This document shows, in pieces, positions 4,297 to 5,218 of a DNA stretch of 5,218 nt. Position numbers and translations under genes: made by a program. This stretch comes from CAYYJM01 sp964471755 (GTDB lineage Bacteria; Planctomycetota; Planctomycetia; Gemmatales; Gemmataceae): contig CAYYJM010000364.1 in NCBI GenBank assembly GCA_964471755.1, positions 1 through 5,218 of the forward strand, given 5' to 3'. The notes beneath the pieces were generated by a model. That model was not told where the DNA came from, did no database searches, and saw only the letters and a list, made by a program, of their open reading frames with translations. Positions within the stretch are counted from its first letter, which is position 1. Each line of letters begins with the position of its first letter.

Positions 4297-5218
4297 CCAC
4301 GCCGTTGCCGCTGCTGGAGGCCCGTGCCGTCCGCAAGACCTTCCCGGGCGTCCTGGCCCTGGATGGCGTCTCGCTCACGCTGATGCCCGGCGAGGTTCTC
4401 GCCCTGGTCGGCGAGAACGGGGCCGGCAAGTCCACGCTGATGAAGATCCTCGCCGGCATCTACACGCCGGACGAGGGGCAACTCCTACTCGAGGGGCAGC
4501 CCGTTCGCTTTCGCGGCGTTGGCGACGCGATGGCCGCCGGCATCAGCCTCCTGCATCAGGAACTGAACCTCGCCGAAAACCTGTCCGTCGAGGCCAACCT
4601 CTTCCTGGGCCGGGAGCCGACGCTCCCGGGGCCGCTCGGCTGGCTCGACCAGGCGACCATCCGGGCGGAGGCCCAGCGTCTGCTCGACCGAGTCGGCCTG
4701 CGTGTCCATCCGGGCACGCGCGTCAGCAGCCTGGCAATGGGCCAGCGACAGATGATCGAGATCGGCCGGGCTCTGGGCATGAAGGCCCGCGTCCTCATCA
4801 TGGACGAGCCAACGTCGAGCCTGACGCAGGGCGAGACGGAACGGCTCTTCGAGGTCGTCGCCGACCTGAAGCGATCCGGCGTCGCGATCATCTACATCTC
4901 GCACCGGCTGGCCGAGGTGCAGGAACTGGCCGATCGCGCGGTCGTGCTGCGCGACGGCCGCAACGCCGGCGACCTGGCTCATGACGAGATCACGCGGGAG
5001 AATCTGATTCAACGGATGGTCGGTCGGGAGCTGAAGCAGCTCTATCCGCGCGAACACCGCAAGACGGCCGGGCCGATCCGACTCGAGGTCCGCGACCTGC
5101 TCTTCGAGGGAGGCGGCGACGAGCCGCTCTCCTTCGCCGTTCATGGTGGCGAGGTCGTCGGCATGGCCGTGCGCCATCTTCGCCAGGATGTTCGCGGTCG
5201 CCGGCGCCACCACCAGGA
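4293..5218 (+). CDS. RbsA-type sugar ABC transporter ATP-binding protein, partial and apparently chimeric at its 3' end
   Basis: This starts at ATG 4293, overlapping the preceding stop as ATGA, and stays open to the window edge (308 codons). Nucleotide-binding domain 1 is complete: Walker A GENGAGKST (40-48), Q-loop Gln89 in LLHQELNL, signature LAMGQRQM (147-154), Walker B VLIMDEP (167-173) and H-loop His204 in IYISHRL. 'MVGRELKQLYP' near 242-252 is the usual RbsA/XylG-type linker. A second domain begins at about 261 (PIRLEVRDLLF), and GGEVVGMA (285-292) matches its early strand. In the family, roughly 500 residues long, this should continue as 'GLxGAGRTEL'. Here it becomes an Arg/His-rich string (293-308) with no family resemblance, so the last ~50 bases are probably not native to this gene. 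It would hydrolyse ATP in the cytoplasm to drive import with the two upstream binding proteins. The signature Ser is replaced by Ala148. The family call for 1-292 is firm. Confidence 0.9.
   Translation, partial: MTTPLPLLEARAVRKTFPGVLALDGVSLTLMPGEVLALVGENGAGKSTLMKILAGIYTPDEGQLLLEGQPVRFRGVGDAMAAGISLLHQELNLAENLSVEANLFLGREPTLPGPLGWLDQATIRAEAQRLLDRVGLRVHPGTRVSSLAMGQRQMIEIGRALGMKARVLIMDEPTSSLTQGETERLFEVVADLKRSGVAIIYISHRLAEVQELADRAVVLRDGRNAGDLAHDEITRENLIQRMVGRELKQLYPREHRKTAGPIRLEVRDLLFEGGGDEPLSFAVHGGEVVGMAVRHLRQDVRGRRRHHQ
5151..5218 (-). CDS. coaBC: CoaBC (Dfp) flavoprotein fragment, antisense at the window edge
   Basis: Read on the minus strand from 5216, the end of the window encodes L-V then VAPATANILAKMAHG, then H-ADDL (22 codons). 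This matches the segment of phosphopantothenoylcysteine decarboxylase (the CoaC half of CoaBC/Dfp) that carries the PASANT-type motif, part of the FMN/substrate site of the HFCD flavoprotein family. Past ADDL the frame enters antisense of the ATPase gene and all resemblance to CoaBC stops, so only a fragment exists. Five of its six Ala codons are GCG; the sixth, GCC, lies in the part shared with the ATPase. The two binding-protein genes mostly use GCC, which hints at a different origin. It is too short to be functional; whether it reflects a real junction or an assembly artefact cannot be decided from sequence. Confidence 0.5.

Noticed and set aside
4485..5213. Minus-strand open frame starting in the CoaBC-like segment and continuing opposite the ATPase
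   Set aside because: Only its first ~20 codons resemble CoaBC. The rest is antisense to the ATPase domain carrying Walker motifs, so the long frame is a shadow created by the junction.

Overview
The window is GC-rich, densely coded DNA that looks like a planctomycete (Gemmata/Isosphaera-type) genome. That assignment rests on three things: the style of the truncated exported protein at the left end (DUF4139-like), the tandem RbsB-type binding proteins, and a small SET-domain methyltransferase beside a stand-alone Clp N-domain protein. It is an inference from recognised family style, not a database result. No tRNA, rRNA, CRISPR array or insertion sequence is visible.

Left half (1-1922), all on the minus strand. 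Reading leftwards from the centre there is a SET-domain protein (1922-1254), a two-repeat Clp N-domain protein without any AAA+ ATPase (1136-597), and the N-terminal 160 residues of an exported DUF4139-like protein that runs off the left edge (481-1). The gaps are 117 bp (with the Clp start chosen here) and 115 bp, so co-transcription is possible but not shown.

Centre (1923-2175) is a 253-bp divergent intergenic region. It holds the SET gene's ribosome-binding site, a 9-bp inverted repeat, and one AT-rich patch that is the best candidate promoter for the rightward genes.

Right half (2176-5218) is the start of a sugar-type (CUT2/RbsBAC-like) ABC importer operon on the plus strand. It has two full-length paralogous periplasmic binding proteins, the first a predicted lipoprotein and the second a predicted soluble secreted protein. 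They are separated by an 81-nt gap that folds into two consecutive GC-rich hairpins. An RbsA-type ATPase follows, its start codon overlapping the second binding protein's stop (ATGA). The permease is not in the window. The binding proteins would capture a sugar-like ligand outside the membrane, and the ATPase would power its import through the unseen permease.

The most notable anomaly is at the extreme right. The ATPase loses family resemblance after about residue 292, just where its second nucleotide-binding domain should continue. The last ~65 bases instead encode, on the opposite strand, the PATAN motif region of a CoaBC (Dfp) flavoprotein. The two homologies overlap by up to 18 bases, which looks like a microhomology junction: an assembly or amplification chimera at a contig end, or a real rearrangement that breaks the transporter gene. 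I found no convincing new biological system. The remaining points of interest are the paired, differently anchored binding proteins, the hairpins between them, and the Clp-N/SET neighbourhood.
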